Notes: generated from the letters alone by a model not told the origin. DNA of 7,932 nt from Sphingomonadaceae bacterium (GCA_014380205.1 JACMKH010000091.1:1-7932); one strand, 5' to 3'; positions 1 to 6,840 are shown, counted from the first letter of the stretch. Made by a program: numbers and translations.

Positions 1-2251
1 CGCCGCCGCCGCCCTCGAGCGCGTCCTTGCCCGCGCGCCCGGAGAGCGTGTCCATGCCCTCGCCGCCGGATAGCGTGTCCTTGCCGGCGCTCCCGTCCAG
101 CGCGTCGTTCCCGTTGCCGCCGACCAGCGTGTCGTTGCCGCCACCGCCCGCGAGCTGGTCACTGCCGTCCCCCGCCGCGAGATAGTTGGCGGCGGTGTTG
201 CCGGTGATGGTGTCGTCGCCGGCCCCGCTCGACACGCGTTCGAATTCGACGAATTGCTTGCCCGCGCGGTTGGTCGCGCCGGTTGTCAGATCCACCGACC
301 AATCGCCAGCATAGGCGGTCAGATCGAGCGTGTCGGTTCCCGCGCCGCCGTCGAGTGTGTCTTTCCCCGCCGCCGCGCCGGCGTAGATGCGATCGTCGTC
401 GTCGCCCCCGAAGGCGTGTCCCGCGCCGCCCGAGGTCAGCGTGTCGTTGCCGTCGGCTCCGTAGAGCGTGTCGGTCCCCGTCCCCGCGGTGAGCCGGTCG
501 TTTCCGTCGAGCCCGTGCAACGTGTCGTTGCCTCCGCCGCCCGTCAGCTCGTCGTCGCCGTCGCCGGCCGAGATATAGTTGGCTGCGGTGCTGCCCGAGA
601 TGGTGTCGTCGCCGCCGCCGCTCGATACCCTCTCGAAGCCCGTGAATTGCTTGCCCGCGCGGTTGGTCGCGCCGGTCGCAAGGTTGACCGACCAGTCGCC
701 AACGTAAGAGGTCAGGTCGAGCGTGTCGGTTCCCGAGCCGCCGTCGAGCGTTTCGGCGCCCGCGGAGAAGCCTGCCTCGATCCTGTCGTCGTCGTTGCCG
801 CCGAAGCAGCGGCTCACGCCTCCCGAGGTCAGCGTGTCGTTGCCGTCGCCCCCATAGAGCGAGTCGGTCCCCGAGCCGTCCACGAGCCGGTCGGCGCCAT
901 CGCCGCCGTGGAGCGTGTCGTCGCCCGATCCGCCGGCGACGCTGTCGTCGCCCGCGCCCGCCGAAATATAGTTGGCGTCGGTCGTGCCGGTGACGGTGTC
1001 CGCGCCGCTGCCGCCGCTCAGCCGCTCGAAGCCCTTGAAGAGCTTGCCGGCGCGGTTGGTCGCGCCCGTGGTCATGTCGATCGACCAGGAGCCGAACGTG
1101 CTCGTAAGGGAAATCGTGTCGGTCCCCGTGCCCCCCTCGAGCGTTTCGGATCCCGCCGACGCCCCCGCGTAGATGATGTCGTTATCCGAGCTCCCGTAGA
1201 ACGCGCCCGTGCCCGCCGAGATCAGCAGATCGTTCCCCAGGCCGCCGTTGGTGGTCCCTCCGCCGGTCCCCGCCTCGAGCCGGTCGTTGCCGTCGCCGCC
1301 GGAGAGCAGATCGTCACCGCTTCCGCCGAGCTGCGTGTCGTTGCCATCGCTTCCGGTCAGCGTGTCGTTGCCGCCCCCACCCGAAATGCTGTCGTCGCCC
1401 GCGCCGGTCGAGATCGAGTTGGCGACGGTGGAGCCGGTGGCGGTGTCGTCGCCATCGCCGCTTATCAACTTCTCGAAGCCCGTGAAGATCTTGCCGGAAC
1501 GGTTGGTCGAGCCGGTGCCGAGGTTGATCGACCAGCCGCCGTCATCATTGATGGTGTAGAGCAGATCGACGCCCAGGCCGCCGTTCAGCGTTTCCCCCGC
1601 CGATCCCCCGCCCGCGTAAATCGTGTCGCTGTCGTCCTCGCCCAGGAAACTGCCGTCGCCGCTCGAGTAGATCGTGTCGGCGCCGGTGCCGCCCTTGATC
1701 GATGCGTGGCCGACATCGCCGTAGATGCGGTCGTTCCCCGCGCCGCCCTCGATCACGTCCGACCAGCTATCAGCGTCCACGTCGAGCGCGTCGGCGTTGA
1801 TCGTGTCAGCGCCTTCCCCGCCATAGATATGATCGCCGCCGCCCCCGCCGTCGATCGAGTCGTCGCCGTCCTCGCCATAGATGTCGTCAAAGCCATAGGT
1901 CGCGCGGATCGTGTCGTTTCCGGTCCCTCCCCAGATGTCGCTGCTGTCGTCGACGAAGATGTCGTCGTTGCCGGCGCGGCCGTAGAGGTCGTTGAATCCC
2001 TCATAGTCGCGGAGGCGATCGTTGCCCTCGCCGCCATCGAGCATATCCGTGCCGCCGAAGCCGTTGATGACATCGTCGCCGCCGAGGCCGAAGATCCGGT
2101 CGTTCCCATTCGTGCCGGCGAGCTCATTGTCGCCGTCGTCGCCGAAGATCACGTCGAAAATCGGCTGGGGCTTGTCGCCGGCGCGCTTGCGGATGGGGCC
2201 GCGCCACATATCGGCCGTGGCAAGCGTGTTTCGCAGGGGGTCGAAAGACAT
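1..2251 (-). CDS. RTX (hemolysin-type calcium-binding repeat) protein, N-terminal 750 residues; 3' end outside window
   Basis: Translating the minus strand from the ATG at 2251 gives 750 codons without a stop to the window edge. A GGAG at 2261-2264 lies 9 nt upstream of this start. The first ~34 residues (MSFDPLRNTLATADMW onward) lack a hydrophobic signal peptide. After that nearly everything is RTX nonapeptides of the GGxGxDxLx type (for example GGAGNDRIYG, GGGGNDTLTG, GGDGNDTLTS), which fold as a calcium-loaded parallel beta-roll. Such proteins are normally exported by a type I secretion system using a C-terminal signal; that end is off the window, and no ABC exporter or outer-membrane partner is visible here. 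From residue 206 the sequence forms four long modules with a shared non-RTX segment around W240, W389, W520 and W651. There is no N-terminal enzyme domain, so any catalytic or adhesive part must be downstream. One cysteine (residue 482) is unusual for this class. The RTX assignment is firm; the biological role is unknown. Confidence 0.93.
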   Translation of the reverse strand, partial: MSFDPLRNTLATADMWRGPIRKRAGDKPQPIFDVIFGDDGDNELAGTNGNDRIFGLGGDDVINGFGGTDMLDGGEGNDRLRDYEGFNDLYGRAGNDDIFVDDSSDIWGGTGNDTIRATYGFDDIYGEDGDDSIDGGGGGDHIYGGEGADTINADALDVDADSWSDVIEGGAGNDRIYGDVGHASIKGGTGADTIYSSGDGSFLGEDDSDTIYAGGGSAGETLNGGLGVDLLYTINDDGGWSINLGTGSTNRSGKIFTGFEKLISGDGDDTATGSTVANSISTGAGDDSISGGGGNDTLTGSDGNDTQLGGSGDDLLSGGDGNDRLEAGTGGGTTNGGLGNDLLISAGTGAFYGSSDNDIIYAGASAGSETLEGGTGTDTISLTSTFGSWSIDMTTGATNRAGKLFKGFERLSGGSGADTVTGTTDANYISAGAGDDSVAGGSGDDTLHGGDGADRLVDGSGTDSLYGGDGNDTLTSGGVSRCFGGNDDDRIEAGFSAGAETLDGGSGTDTLDLTSYVGDWSVNLATGATNRAGKQFTGFERVSSGGGDDTISGSTAANYISAGDGDDELTGGGGNDTLHGLDGNDRLTAGTGTDTLYGADGNDTLTSGGAGHAFGGDDDDRIYAGAAAGKDTLDGGAGTDTLDLTAYAGDWSVDLTTGATNRAGKQFVEFERVSSGAGDDTITGNTAANYLAAGDGSDQLAGGGGNDTLVGGNGNDALDGSAGKDTLSGGEGMDTLSGRAGKDALEGGGG
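11..1636 (-). repeat. Four tandem higher-order modules inside the RTX gene (149 + 131 + 131 + 131 residues)
   Basis: On the minus strand the modules are approximately 1190-1636, 797-1189, 404-796 and 11-403. The anchor codon for a conserved Trp sits at 1532-1534, 1085-1087, 692-694 and 299-301, giving spacings of 447, 393 and 393 nt. Each module has the order DDDRIxAG, GGxGTDTLDLT, an anchor like DWSVNLTTGATNRAGK, FxGFERxSSG, GDDTxxG, ANYIsAG, then RTX nonapeptides. The last two modules share an identical run of about 33 bp (251-283 and 644-676, offset 393), which suggests recent duplication or gene conversion. The first module is 18 residues longer, consistent with two extra nonapeptides. 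Confidence 0.88.
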
Positions 2252-2292
2252 GACGCCAGACTCCGCGCTCAACGGCGGATCCGACAAGGCCG

Positions 2293-2307
2293 CTCGCCCG
2301 AAGCGAG
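2293..2307 (-). other. Small hairpin upstream of the RTX gene
   Basis: CTCGC at 2293-2297 and GCGAG at 2303-2307 form a perfect 5-bp stem with a 5-nt loop (TTCGG on the minus strand). It lies 41 nt upstream of the RTX start codon and is not followed by a T-run. It could be a 5' leader hairpin or part of purC transcript termination. A 5-bp GC stem is also common by chance at this base composition. Confidence 0.25.
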
Positions 2308-2324
2308 TCTGAATCCCTGCCTAG

Positions 2325-2346
2325 CCGCCGGCATGCGACCCGGCGG
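2325..2346 (-). terminator. Possible terminator hairpin after purC (no U-tract)
   Basis: CCGCCGG at 2325-2331 pairs perfectly with CCGGCGG at 2340-2346 around an 8-nt loop. The hairpin is 34 nt beyond the purC stop codon and sits in the 129-nt gap before the RTX gene. On the minus strand no T-run follows, so it is not a canonical intrinsic terminator. On the plus strand TTT follows directly. It may stabilise the purC 3' end or act in a weak, factor-assisted termination. Confidence 0.35.
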
Positions 2347-2380
2347 TTTCCCCCTTAGCCCGCCCGCGTCCCCCCATCAA

Positions 2381-3157
2381 CTACTTGCCACGCTTCCTGC
2401 GATGCTGCTCGAGATCGAGCACCTCGTTGGCGTCCTCGCGGAGAAGCCCGAGACGCCGCGCGACCTCCTGATAAGCCTCGACCTCGCCGCCGAGATCGCG
2501 GCGGAAGCGATCCTTGTCGAGCTTCTCGTTGGTCGTCATGTCCCAGAGGCGGCAGCCGTCGGGGCTGATCTCGTCGGCGAGGATCAGGCGCGAATAGTCG
2601 TTCTCCCAGAGCCGGCCGAACTCGAGCTTGAAGTCGACGAGGCGGATGCCGATCCCTGCGAAAAGCCCGCACAGGAAGTCGTTCACGCGGATCGCCATGT
2701 CGGCGATGTCGTTCATCTCGTCCTGGCTCGCCCAGCCGAAGCAGGCGATATGCTCCTCGGCGACGAGCGGATCGCCGAGCGCGTCGTCCTTGTAGCAATA
2801 TTCGATCAGGGTGCGCGGCAACGGCTCGCCCTCCTCGATGCCAAGCCGGGTCGACAGCGAGCCCGCCGCGACGTTGCGCACGACTACCTCGATCGGAACG
2901 ATCTCGACCTGGCGGACGAGCTGCTCGCGCATGTTGAGCCGGCGGATGAAATGGTTGGGGACGCCGATAGTGTTGAGCAATGTGAAGATATGCTCGGAGA
3001 TGCGGTTGTTGAGCACGCCCTTGCCCGAGATCGTGCCCTTTTTCTGCGCATTGAACGCGGTCGCGTCATCCTTGAAATACTGGATGATCGTCCCCGGCTC
3101 GGGGCCCTCGTAGAGGATCTTGGCCTTGCCCTCGTAGATTTGCCGGCGGCGCGCCAT
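2381..3157 (-). CDS. purC: Phosphoribosylaminoimidazole-succinocarboxamide synthase (SAICAR synthetase)
   Basis: This 258-residue cytosolic enzyme joins CAIR and aspartate with ATP to form SAICAR in de novo purine synthesis. The start [18 protein letters not shown] is the typical alphaproteobacterial PurC N-terminus. [17 protein letters not shown] (31-47) matches the nucleotide-binding region. [10 protein letters not shown] (91-100) and LVDFKLEFG (173-181) are the two SAICAR synthetase signatures, and [12 protein letters not shown] (195-206) follows. Length matches single-domain PurC. The open frame extends 66 codons further upstream, but the ATG at 3157 is preferred because the family begins at this motif and a GGAG (3168-3171) lies 10 nt before it. 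The basic tail (QHRRKRGK) is unremarkable. No other purine gene is visible; the 161-nt gap on its 5' side contains a candidate promoter, so it is probably transcribed at least partly on its own. Confidence 0.97.
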   Translation of the reverse strand: MARRRQIYEGKAKILYEGPEPGTIIQYFKDDATAFNAQKKGTISGKGVLNNRISEHIFTLLNTIGVPNHFIRRLNMREQLVRQVEIVPIEVVVRNVAAGSLSTRLGIEEGEPLPRTLIEYCYKDDALGDPLVAEEHIACFGWASQDEMNDIADMAIRVNDFLCGLFAGIGIRLVDFKLEFGRLWENDYSRLILADEISPDGCRLWDMTTNEKLDKDRFRRDLGGEVEAYQEVARRLGLLREDANEVLDLEQHRRKRGK

Positions 3158-3236
3158 TGCGTGGGGACTCCGTCCAAAGAAGCGCGCCCCGGACGCGTGG
3201 CCCGCAAGGGGCGGCGCGGACGGGGCGGATGGCGCG

Positions 3237-3265
3237 ACCATAGTCGAGGGCGCGGGGCCACGCAA
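3237..3265 (-). promoter_or_regulatory. Candidate sigma-70-type promoter for purC
   Basis: Reading the minus strand, TTGCGT (3260-3265) and TATGGT (3237-3242) are separated by exactly 17 nt, with the -10 about 80 nt upstream of the purC ATG. Matches to consensus are 3/6 and 4/6. A CTATGGT element also precedes the amidohydrolase gene. This is a motif match only. Confidence 0.35.
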
Positions 3266-3318
3266 TCGGCGCGGCCCGCCTGACACTGTGGCGCCAGCGA
3301 AGTGATCGCGTTGCGGCG

Positions 3319-3858
3319 TCAGCCCCCCAACGGTTGGTCGGAGATGATCGCGCACTGCCGCCCCTCGGCCTCCGGCTCAGTCTCGTTGGCCAGCTCGCCT
3401 TCGGCGGCCGGCTCACCTTCGGCGGCGGCATCGCCCTCGGCCTCCGGCTCGCTCGCGGCGAGCGGCTCGCAGTCCCTGACGCTCATGCCGAACGCGAAGG
3501 CGCCCGCCGAGTCGTAATAGTCGAAACGCAGCTCGTCGGCGCGGTCGATGAACTCGCGCATGCTCGGTTCGCTGCACATCGAGGCGCGGAAGGCGCATTG
3601 CGACTGCTCGTCGGAGCTTAGCTGAAGCTCTGCCGCCGCCGTCGCGCGGAACAGGACGGTGTTTCCCACGAGGCCGCCCTGGGTGATCGTGAGTGGGCCC
3701 TGGCTGATCGGGGGATCGAGCTCCTCAATGGTCTGCTCGATGAACGTCTGGTCCGCCGCCGGCAGAGTCGAGGGCTGCGAGGGAAAATCGCGCTCCGATC
3801 CGCACGCCGCAAGCGCGAGCGCGCCGCCCAGCGCGATCGTAAGGTTGGTTCTCGTCAT
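3319..3858 (-). CDS. Uncharacterised lipoprotein with acidic Glu/Ala/Gly repeat near the C-terminus
   Basis: I do not recognise a family for this 179-residue protein. The N-terminus has a Lys/Arg-poor but hydrophobic signal (residues 5-18) ending in a lipobox ALAAC-G, so Cys19 should be lipidated and the protein tethered to a membrane facing the periplasm. The residue after the Cys is Gly, with no Asp retention signal, which is compatible with outer-membrane sorting. Mature residues 35-130 look like a small folded domain ([18 protein letters not shown], then [16 protein letters not shown]). Residues 137-166 are a low-complexity acidic stretch built on EPEAEG/AAEGE units. Cysteines 88, 95, 130 and 169 could form two disulfides, one spanning the acidic stretch. 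The ATG at 3858 has a strong GAGGAGG upstream (3864-3870). It starts 19 nt after the amidohydrolase stop, so the two are probably co-transcribed. Confidence 0.85.
   Translation of the reverse strand: MTRTNLTIALGGALALAACGSERDFPSQPSTLPAADQTFIEQTIEELDPPISQGPLTITQGGLVGNTVLFRATAAAELQLSSDEQSQCAFRASMCSEPSMREFIDRADELRFDYYDSAGAFAFGMSVRDCEPLAASEPEAEGDAAAEGEPAAEGELANETEPEAEGRQCAIISDQPLGG
3362..3450 (-). repeat. 17-bp direct repeats encoding the EPEAEG tail units of the lipoprotein
   Basis: The plus-strand 17-mer CCCTCGGCCTCCGGCTC occurs at 3362-3378 and 3434-3450, exactly 72 nt (24 codons) apart, so both copies encode the same residues in frame. CCTTCGGCGGC units lie between them. The region is a likely site of in-frame length variation by slippage or recombination. 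Confidence 0.75.
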
Positions 3859-3877
3859 GCTCCCCTCCTCTTGTGTT

Positions 3878-5221
3878 TTAATCGGCGGCCGCTCCGTCGG
3901 CGGGCGCCATAATCTCGAGTATAGCCGAAACCATCGCCTCTGTCGCGGTCGCGATCACCGTCTCGGCCTCGGGGGCCCAGAAGGGGCTGTGGAGCGAGGG
4001 AAGGTCGGGGCCGCCGGGCTGCTGGGAGGCGTCCCACGCCGCCTGGGGCACGCCGCCGACCCAGAAGATCAGGCTCTCGATATTCTCGCGGTCCTCGCGC
4101 CAGTAGCGGCTGAAATCCTCGCCGCCCATCACCGCCTCGACCTCCTCGACGCGATCCGCGCCGAAGCGCGCGCGGAACGCCGCGAGCATCCGCTCGCTGA
4201 TCGCGGGGGTGTTGAAGGTCGCCGGGGTGTGCTCGTCGCGGCGCGTCACCACGGGCATGCGGTCCTCGGGCATCCCCGCCGCGATCGCCTCGCCGCGCGC
4301 GATCCGCTCGATCCCCGAGAGCAGCGCCTCGCGCACCTCGTCGGTGTAGCTCCTCACAGTCAGCAGCAGCCGCGCCTCGTCGGGGACGATATTGTGCTTG
4401 GTCCCGCCGACGAACGAGCCGACCGTGACCACCGCGGGATCCTGCGGATCGTTCTCGCGGCTGACCAGTGTCTGGAGCGCGCCGACGATCCGTGCGCCGA
4501 GCACGATCGGGTCGCGCGTGGTGTGCGGATAGGCGCCGTGGCCGCCGACGCCGCGGACGAGAATGTCGACGCTGTCGACATTGGCGAGCGCGAAGCCGTT
4601 GGCGATGCCGATCCGCCCGGCGGGGAGCGAGGCGCTGTCGTGGAAGGCGATAGCGTGGGTCGGCTTGGGGAAGCGCGTGTAAAGCCCATCCTCGAGCATC
4701 AGCCGCGCGCCGACCCCGGTCTCCTCGGCGGGCTGGAGGATCGCGACCAGCGTCCCCGACCAGCGGTCGCGCATCGCGACGAGCTGCCGCGCCGCGCCGA
4801 CCCACGCCGACATGTGCGTGTCATGCCCGCAGGCATGCATCACGGGCGATTCGATCCCGTCGGCGGTGGTCGCGGTCACGGTGCTCGCGAAAGGGAGATT
4901 GGTCTGCTCGCGCACGGGCAACGCGTCCATGTCGGCGCGCATCAGCACGATTGGGCCGGGTCCATTCTCCATCACCGCGACCACGCCATGCCCGCCGACG
5001 CCCGTGGTGACGGTGAAGCCGAGCCTGCGCGCTTCCTCGGCGAGCCGCGCGGCGGTTTGAGCCTCCTGCCCCGAAAGCTCGGGGTTCTGGTGGAGATGGC
5101 GGTACATCTCCATCAGCGAGGGCATGTCGGCGGTCACCGCGTCGCGGACCTCGTCGGCGTGGGCGGGGGTGAGCGCGCTGGTCGCGACAAGCAATGCGGC
5201 GGCGAAGGGGGTGATGCGCAT
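3878..5221 (-). CDS. Secreted M20D-type metallo-amidohydrolase (hippurate / IAA-amino acid hydrolase-like)
   Basis: This 447-residue protein resembles the M20D amidohydrolases that hydrolyse N-acyl amino acids (hippurate, IAA-conjugate and related hydrolases) using two metal ions. A Sec signal peptide is clear: MRITPFAAALLVATSALTPAHA, with likely cleavage after Ala22, placing it in the periplasm or outside. RHLHQNPELSGQE (41-53) is the family's opening motif and RADMDALP (95-102) follows. Predicted metal ligands are Cys131 and His133 (HACGHDTHM), Glu167 with catalytic base Glu166 (QPAEET), His194 (AFHD) and His411 (SLHSPF). GGHGAYPH (226-233) marks the dimerisation/lid domain and MGGEDFSRYW (365-374) is also conserved. 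All key residues are present, so it should be active; the substrate cannot be inferred. The start at 5221 has an AAGGAGG Shine-Dalgarno at 5226-5232. The downstream lipoprotein gene begins 19 nt after its stop. Confidence 0.93.
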   Translation of the reverse strand: MRITPFAAALLVATSALTPAHADEVRDAVTADMPSLMEMYRHLHQNPELSGQEAQTAARLAEEARRLGFTVTTGVGGHGVVAVMENGPGPIVLMRADMDALPVREQTNLPFASTVTATTADGIESPVMHACGHDTHMSAWVGAARQLVAMRDRWSGTLVAILQPAEETGVGARLMLEDGLYTRFPKPTHAIAFHDSASLPAGRIGIANGFALANVDSVDILVRGVGGHGAYPHTTRDPIVLGARIVGALQTLVSRENDPQDPAVVTVGSFVGGTKHNIVPDEARLLLTVRSYTDEVREALLSGIERIARGEAIAAGMPEDRMPVVTRRDEHTPATFNTPAISERMLAAFRARFGADRVEEVEAVMGGEDFSRYWREDRENIESLIFWVGGVPQAAWDASQQPGGPDLPSLHSPFWAPEAETVIATATEAMVSAILEIMAPADGAAAD

Positions 5222-5242
5222 GGGGCCTCCTTATTCCCGCGC

Positions 5243-5248
5243 ACCATA
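5243..5248 (-). promoter_or_regulatory. Possible -10 element before the amidohydrolase gene
   Basis: TATGGT on the minus strand, within CTATGGT, lies 21 nt upstream of the ATG in the 77-nt gap after the DUF4893 gene. The hexamer 17 nt further upstream (CTTCCG, 5266-5271) is a poor -35. It is reported because the same 7-mer occurs before purC in a better promoter context. Confidence 0.25.
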
Positions 5249-5298
5249 GCGGGCACAGAGCAAGGCGGAAGAGTGGAAAGAATTCTCCCCCGCGCGCC

Positions 5299-5949
5299 TC
5301 ACCCCGCTGGGACCAGCTCCAGAACGTCCACCGTCGACTCGAACGCCGGCCAGGGAAACACGATCCGCCAGCGTGCCTCGCCGATCCGCTCGACCGCGCC
5401 GATCATGTCGCGCTCGGGGTCGGCGTCATAGGCGTAGGGGCGAACCTCGTCGCTGAGCTCGAGCGTGCCGAGGAATACCATCCGCACGCGGCTGTCGGGA
5501 TAGAGGCTGCCGACCGGCCGCTGCGAGCCCGTCGTCTTGGCGAAGCGGGCGACCTCGCCGTCGTCGGCGATTTGGCATTCGAACCAGTCATAGGCGACAT
5601 AGTCGAGCAGCCCGCTCCGCTGAGAGCCGAGCTTGATCATCCGGCAGCGATAGGTCCCCGCGGGGGGCCGTGGATCGACCAGCGCCGCGTCTGGCGCGAG
5701 CAGCATGCCGAGCGCGTCGATCTCGCCGCCATGCCCGGCCGCGCGCGCCTCGGCGAGCCCCTCGGTGAACGCTCCGCGCCACTCGCGAAGCCGCACGCGG
5801 TCCTCCTCGGTGACGATGCGGCGCCAGTCGGTCGGGAAGCGCTGTTCGGGATTGGAACCGGCCTGCTGACCGGTGACCCCGGTGTTGTAGGCGCAGGCGG
5901 AGAGGGTGGTGGCGGCTGCCAGCAGCAGGACGAGGGCGCGTTTCGGCAT
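5299..5949 (-). CDS. DUF4893 domain-containing lipoprotein
   Basis: This 216-residue protein matches what I recall of DUF4893 proteins from sphingomonads; function is not known. The signal (KRALVLLLAAATTLSAC) ends in lipobox LSAC, predicting lipidation at Cys19 and a periplasm-facing membrane anchor. The domain runs from about 41 (DWRRIVTEEDRVRLREWR) to the end. Characteristic stretches are AARAAGHGGEI-like helix (about 69-77), GTYRCRMIKLG (98-108), LLDYVAYDWFECQI (114-127), TTGSQRPVGSLYPD (139-152), RMVFLGTLEL (156-165) and a WRIVFPWPAFESTVDVLELVPA end (194-215). Cys102 and Cys125 probably form a disulfide. The family's full length is present. The start lies 10 nt after the bdhA stop, and its AGGA (5958-5961) overlaps that stop codon, indicating translational coupling to bdhA. 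Whether this is functional or only local packing is unknown. Confidence 0.85.
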   Translation of the reverse strand: MPKRALVLLLAAATTLSACAYNTGVTGQQAGSNPEQRFPTDWRRIVTEEDRVRLREWRGAFTEGLAEARAAGHGGEIDALGMLLAPDAALVDPRPPAGTYRCRMIKLGSQRSGLLDYVAYDWFECQIADDGEVARFAKTTGSQRPVGSLYPDSRVRMVFLGTLELSDEVRPYAYDADPERDMIGAVERIGEARWRIVFPWPAFESTVDVLELVPAG

Positions 5950-5959
5950 CGGCCCGATC

Positions 5960-6745
5960 CTACTGCGCCGTCCACCCTCCGTCCATCGAGAGGTTGGCGC
6001 CCGTCATCGAGCCCGCCTCGTCGCGGCACAGCCACAGCGCGAGCGCGGCGACCTGCTCGGGCGTGACAAACGCCTTGGTCGGCTGCGCGGCGAGCAGCAC
6101 GTCGTTGATTACCTGCTCGCGCGTCAGCCCGCGCGTCGCCATCGTGTCGGGGATCTGGTTCTCGACCAGCGGCGTCCAGACATAGCCGGGGCTGATCGCG
6201 TTGACCGTAATCCCGTCGCGCGCAGTCTCGAGTGCGATCGTCTTGACCAGCCCCGCGATGCCATGCTTGGCCGCGACATAGGCCGATTTGTTGGGGCTCG
6301 CGACGAGCGAATGCGCCGACGCGGTGCAGATGATCCGCCCCCAGCCGCGCGCCTTCATGTGGGGGACGACCGCGCGCATCAGATGCCACGCCGCCGAAAG
6401 ATTGATCGCGATGATCGCGTCCCACTTCTCGATCGGGAAATCCTCGATCCTCGCCACATGCTGGATTCCCGCGTTGGCGATCGCGATGTCGGGCGGGCCG
6501 AGCTCGTCGGCGCAGCGCGCGACCATCGCGGCGATCGCCGCCGGATCGGCCATGTCGGCGTCCGAATAGGCCGCCTTGGCGCCCGAAGCTTCGGCGAGCG
6601 CCGCGCGCTCGGCGTCGATCGCCCCGGCCTCGCCGAAGCCGTTGATCATCACGCTCGCCCCCGCCCCGGCGAGCGCCTTGGCGTAGGCGAGCCCGATCCC
6701 CGAAGTCGAGCCGGTGACGATCGCCGTCTTGCCGTGAAGTAACAT
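5960..6745 (-). CDS. bdhA: D-3-hydroxybutyrate dehydrogenase (classical SDR family)
   Basis: This 261-residue cytosolic NAD-dependent enzyme interconverts D-3-hydroxybutyrate and acetoacetate, typically in use of polyhydroxybutyrate or ketone bodies. The Rossmann motif TGSTSGIG is at 11-18, NAG at 91-93, and catalytic N115, S143, Y156 and K160 are in place. Features separating this family from other SDRs are NAGIQHVxxIEDFPxEKWDAIIAINL (91-116), SAHSLVASPNKSAYVAAKHG (143-162), SPGYVWTPLVENQIPD (185-200), LLAAQPTKAFVT (217-228) and the exact GGWTAQ C-terminus. Q95, H145, K153 and W258 correspond to substrate-site residues of characterised HBDHs as I recall them. The frame stays open 35 codons further upstream, but ATG 6745 fits the family start and has GGGAG 9 nt upstream (6755-6759). 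It is followed within 10 nt by the DUF4893 gene. Confidence 0.94.
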   Translation of the reverse strand: MLLHGKTAIVTGSTSGIGLAYAKALAGAGASVMINGFGEAGAIDAERAALAEASGAKAAYSDADMADPAAIAAMVARCADELGPPDIAIANAGIQHVARIEDFPIEKWDAIIAINLSAAWHLMRAVVPHMKARGWGRIICTASAHSLVASPNKSAYVAAKHGIAGLVKTIALETARDGITVNAISPGYVWTPLVENQIPDTMATRGLTREQVINDVLLAAQPTKAFVTPEQVAALALWLCRDEAGSMTGANLSMDGGWTAQ

Positions 6746-6758
6746 GCTACAATTCTCC

Positions 6759-6779
6759 CGGGGCCGATGATCGGCCCCG
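6759..6779. promoter_or_regulatory. 21-bp inverted repeat just upstream of the bdhA ribosome-binding site
   Basis: CGGGGCCGA at 6759-6767 and TCGGCCCCG at 6771-6779 are perfect 9-bp arms around TGA. The left arm touches the GGGAG Shine-Dalgarno of bdhA (6755-6759). It could be an operator for a dimeric repressor or, if transcribed, a very stable leader hairpin near the 5' end of bdhA mRNA. No T-run follows in the bdhA direction. The symmetry is certain; the role is inferred. Confidence 0.6.
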
Positions 6780-6788
6780 TTTCGCGGC

Positions 6789-6816
6789 GCGATACCGGTT
6801 TTCTCCCCCACGACAA
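6789..6816 (-). promoter_or_regulatory. Weak candidate promoter for bdhA
   Basis: On the minus strand TTGTCG (6811-6816) and TATCGC (6789-6794) are 16 nt apart, each matching 3/6 of consensus. Initiation here would begin close to 6782, placing the 21-bp inverted repeat at the very start of the transcript, an arrangement suited to repression. Weak evidence. Confidence 0.2.
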
Positions 6817-6840
6817 AATCCCGCGAGTTCGGCGCCGCGA

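Noticed and set aside
1..2251. CRISPR-like or satellite repeat array
   Set aside because: The short repeated units are in frame, variable and translate to RTX nonapeptides, so they are protein-coding repeats, not spacers and direct repeats.
254..3283. A 1009-codon open frame on the plus strand spanning the RTX and purC regions
   Set aside because: It is antisense to two well-supported genes and to the gap between them. Its protein is a Val/Ala/Arg-rich repeat that mirrors the complement of the RTX nonapeptides, so the lack of stops follows from GC-rich repetitive codons.
3659..5431. A 590-codon plus-strand open frame opposite the amidohydrolase
   Set aside because: It is rich in Arg/His/Gly/Asp without family motifs and lies antisense to a complete M20D gene with all metal ligands; it also runs into the DUF4893 gene.
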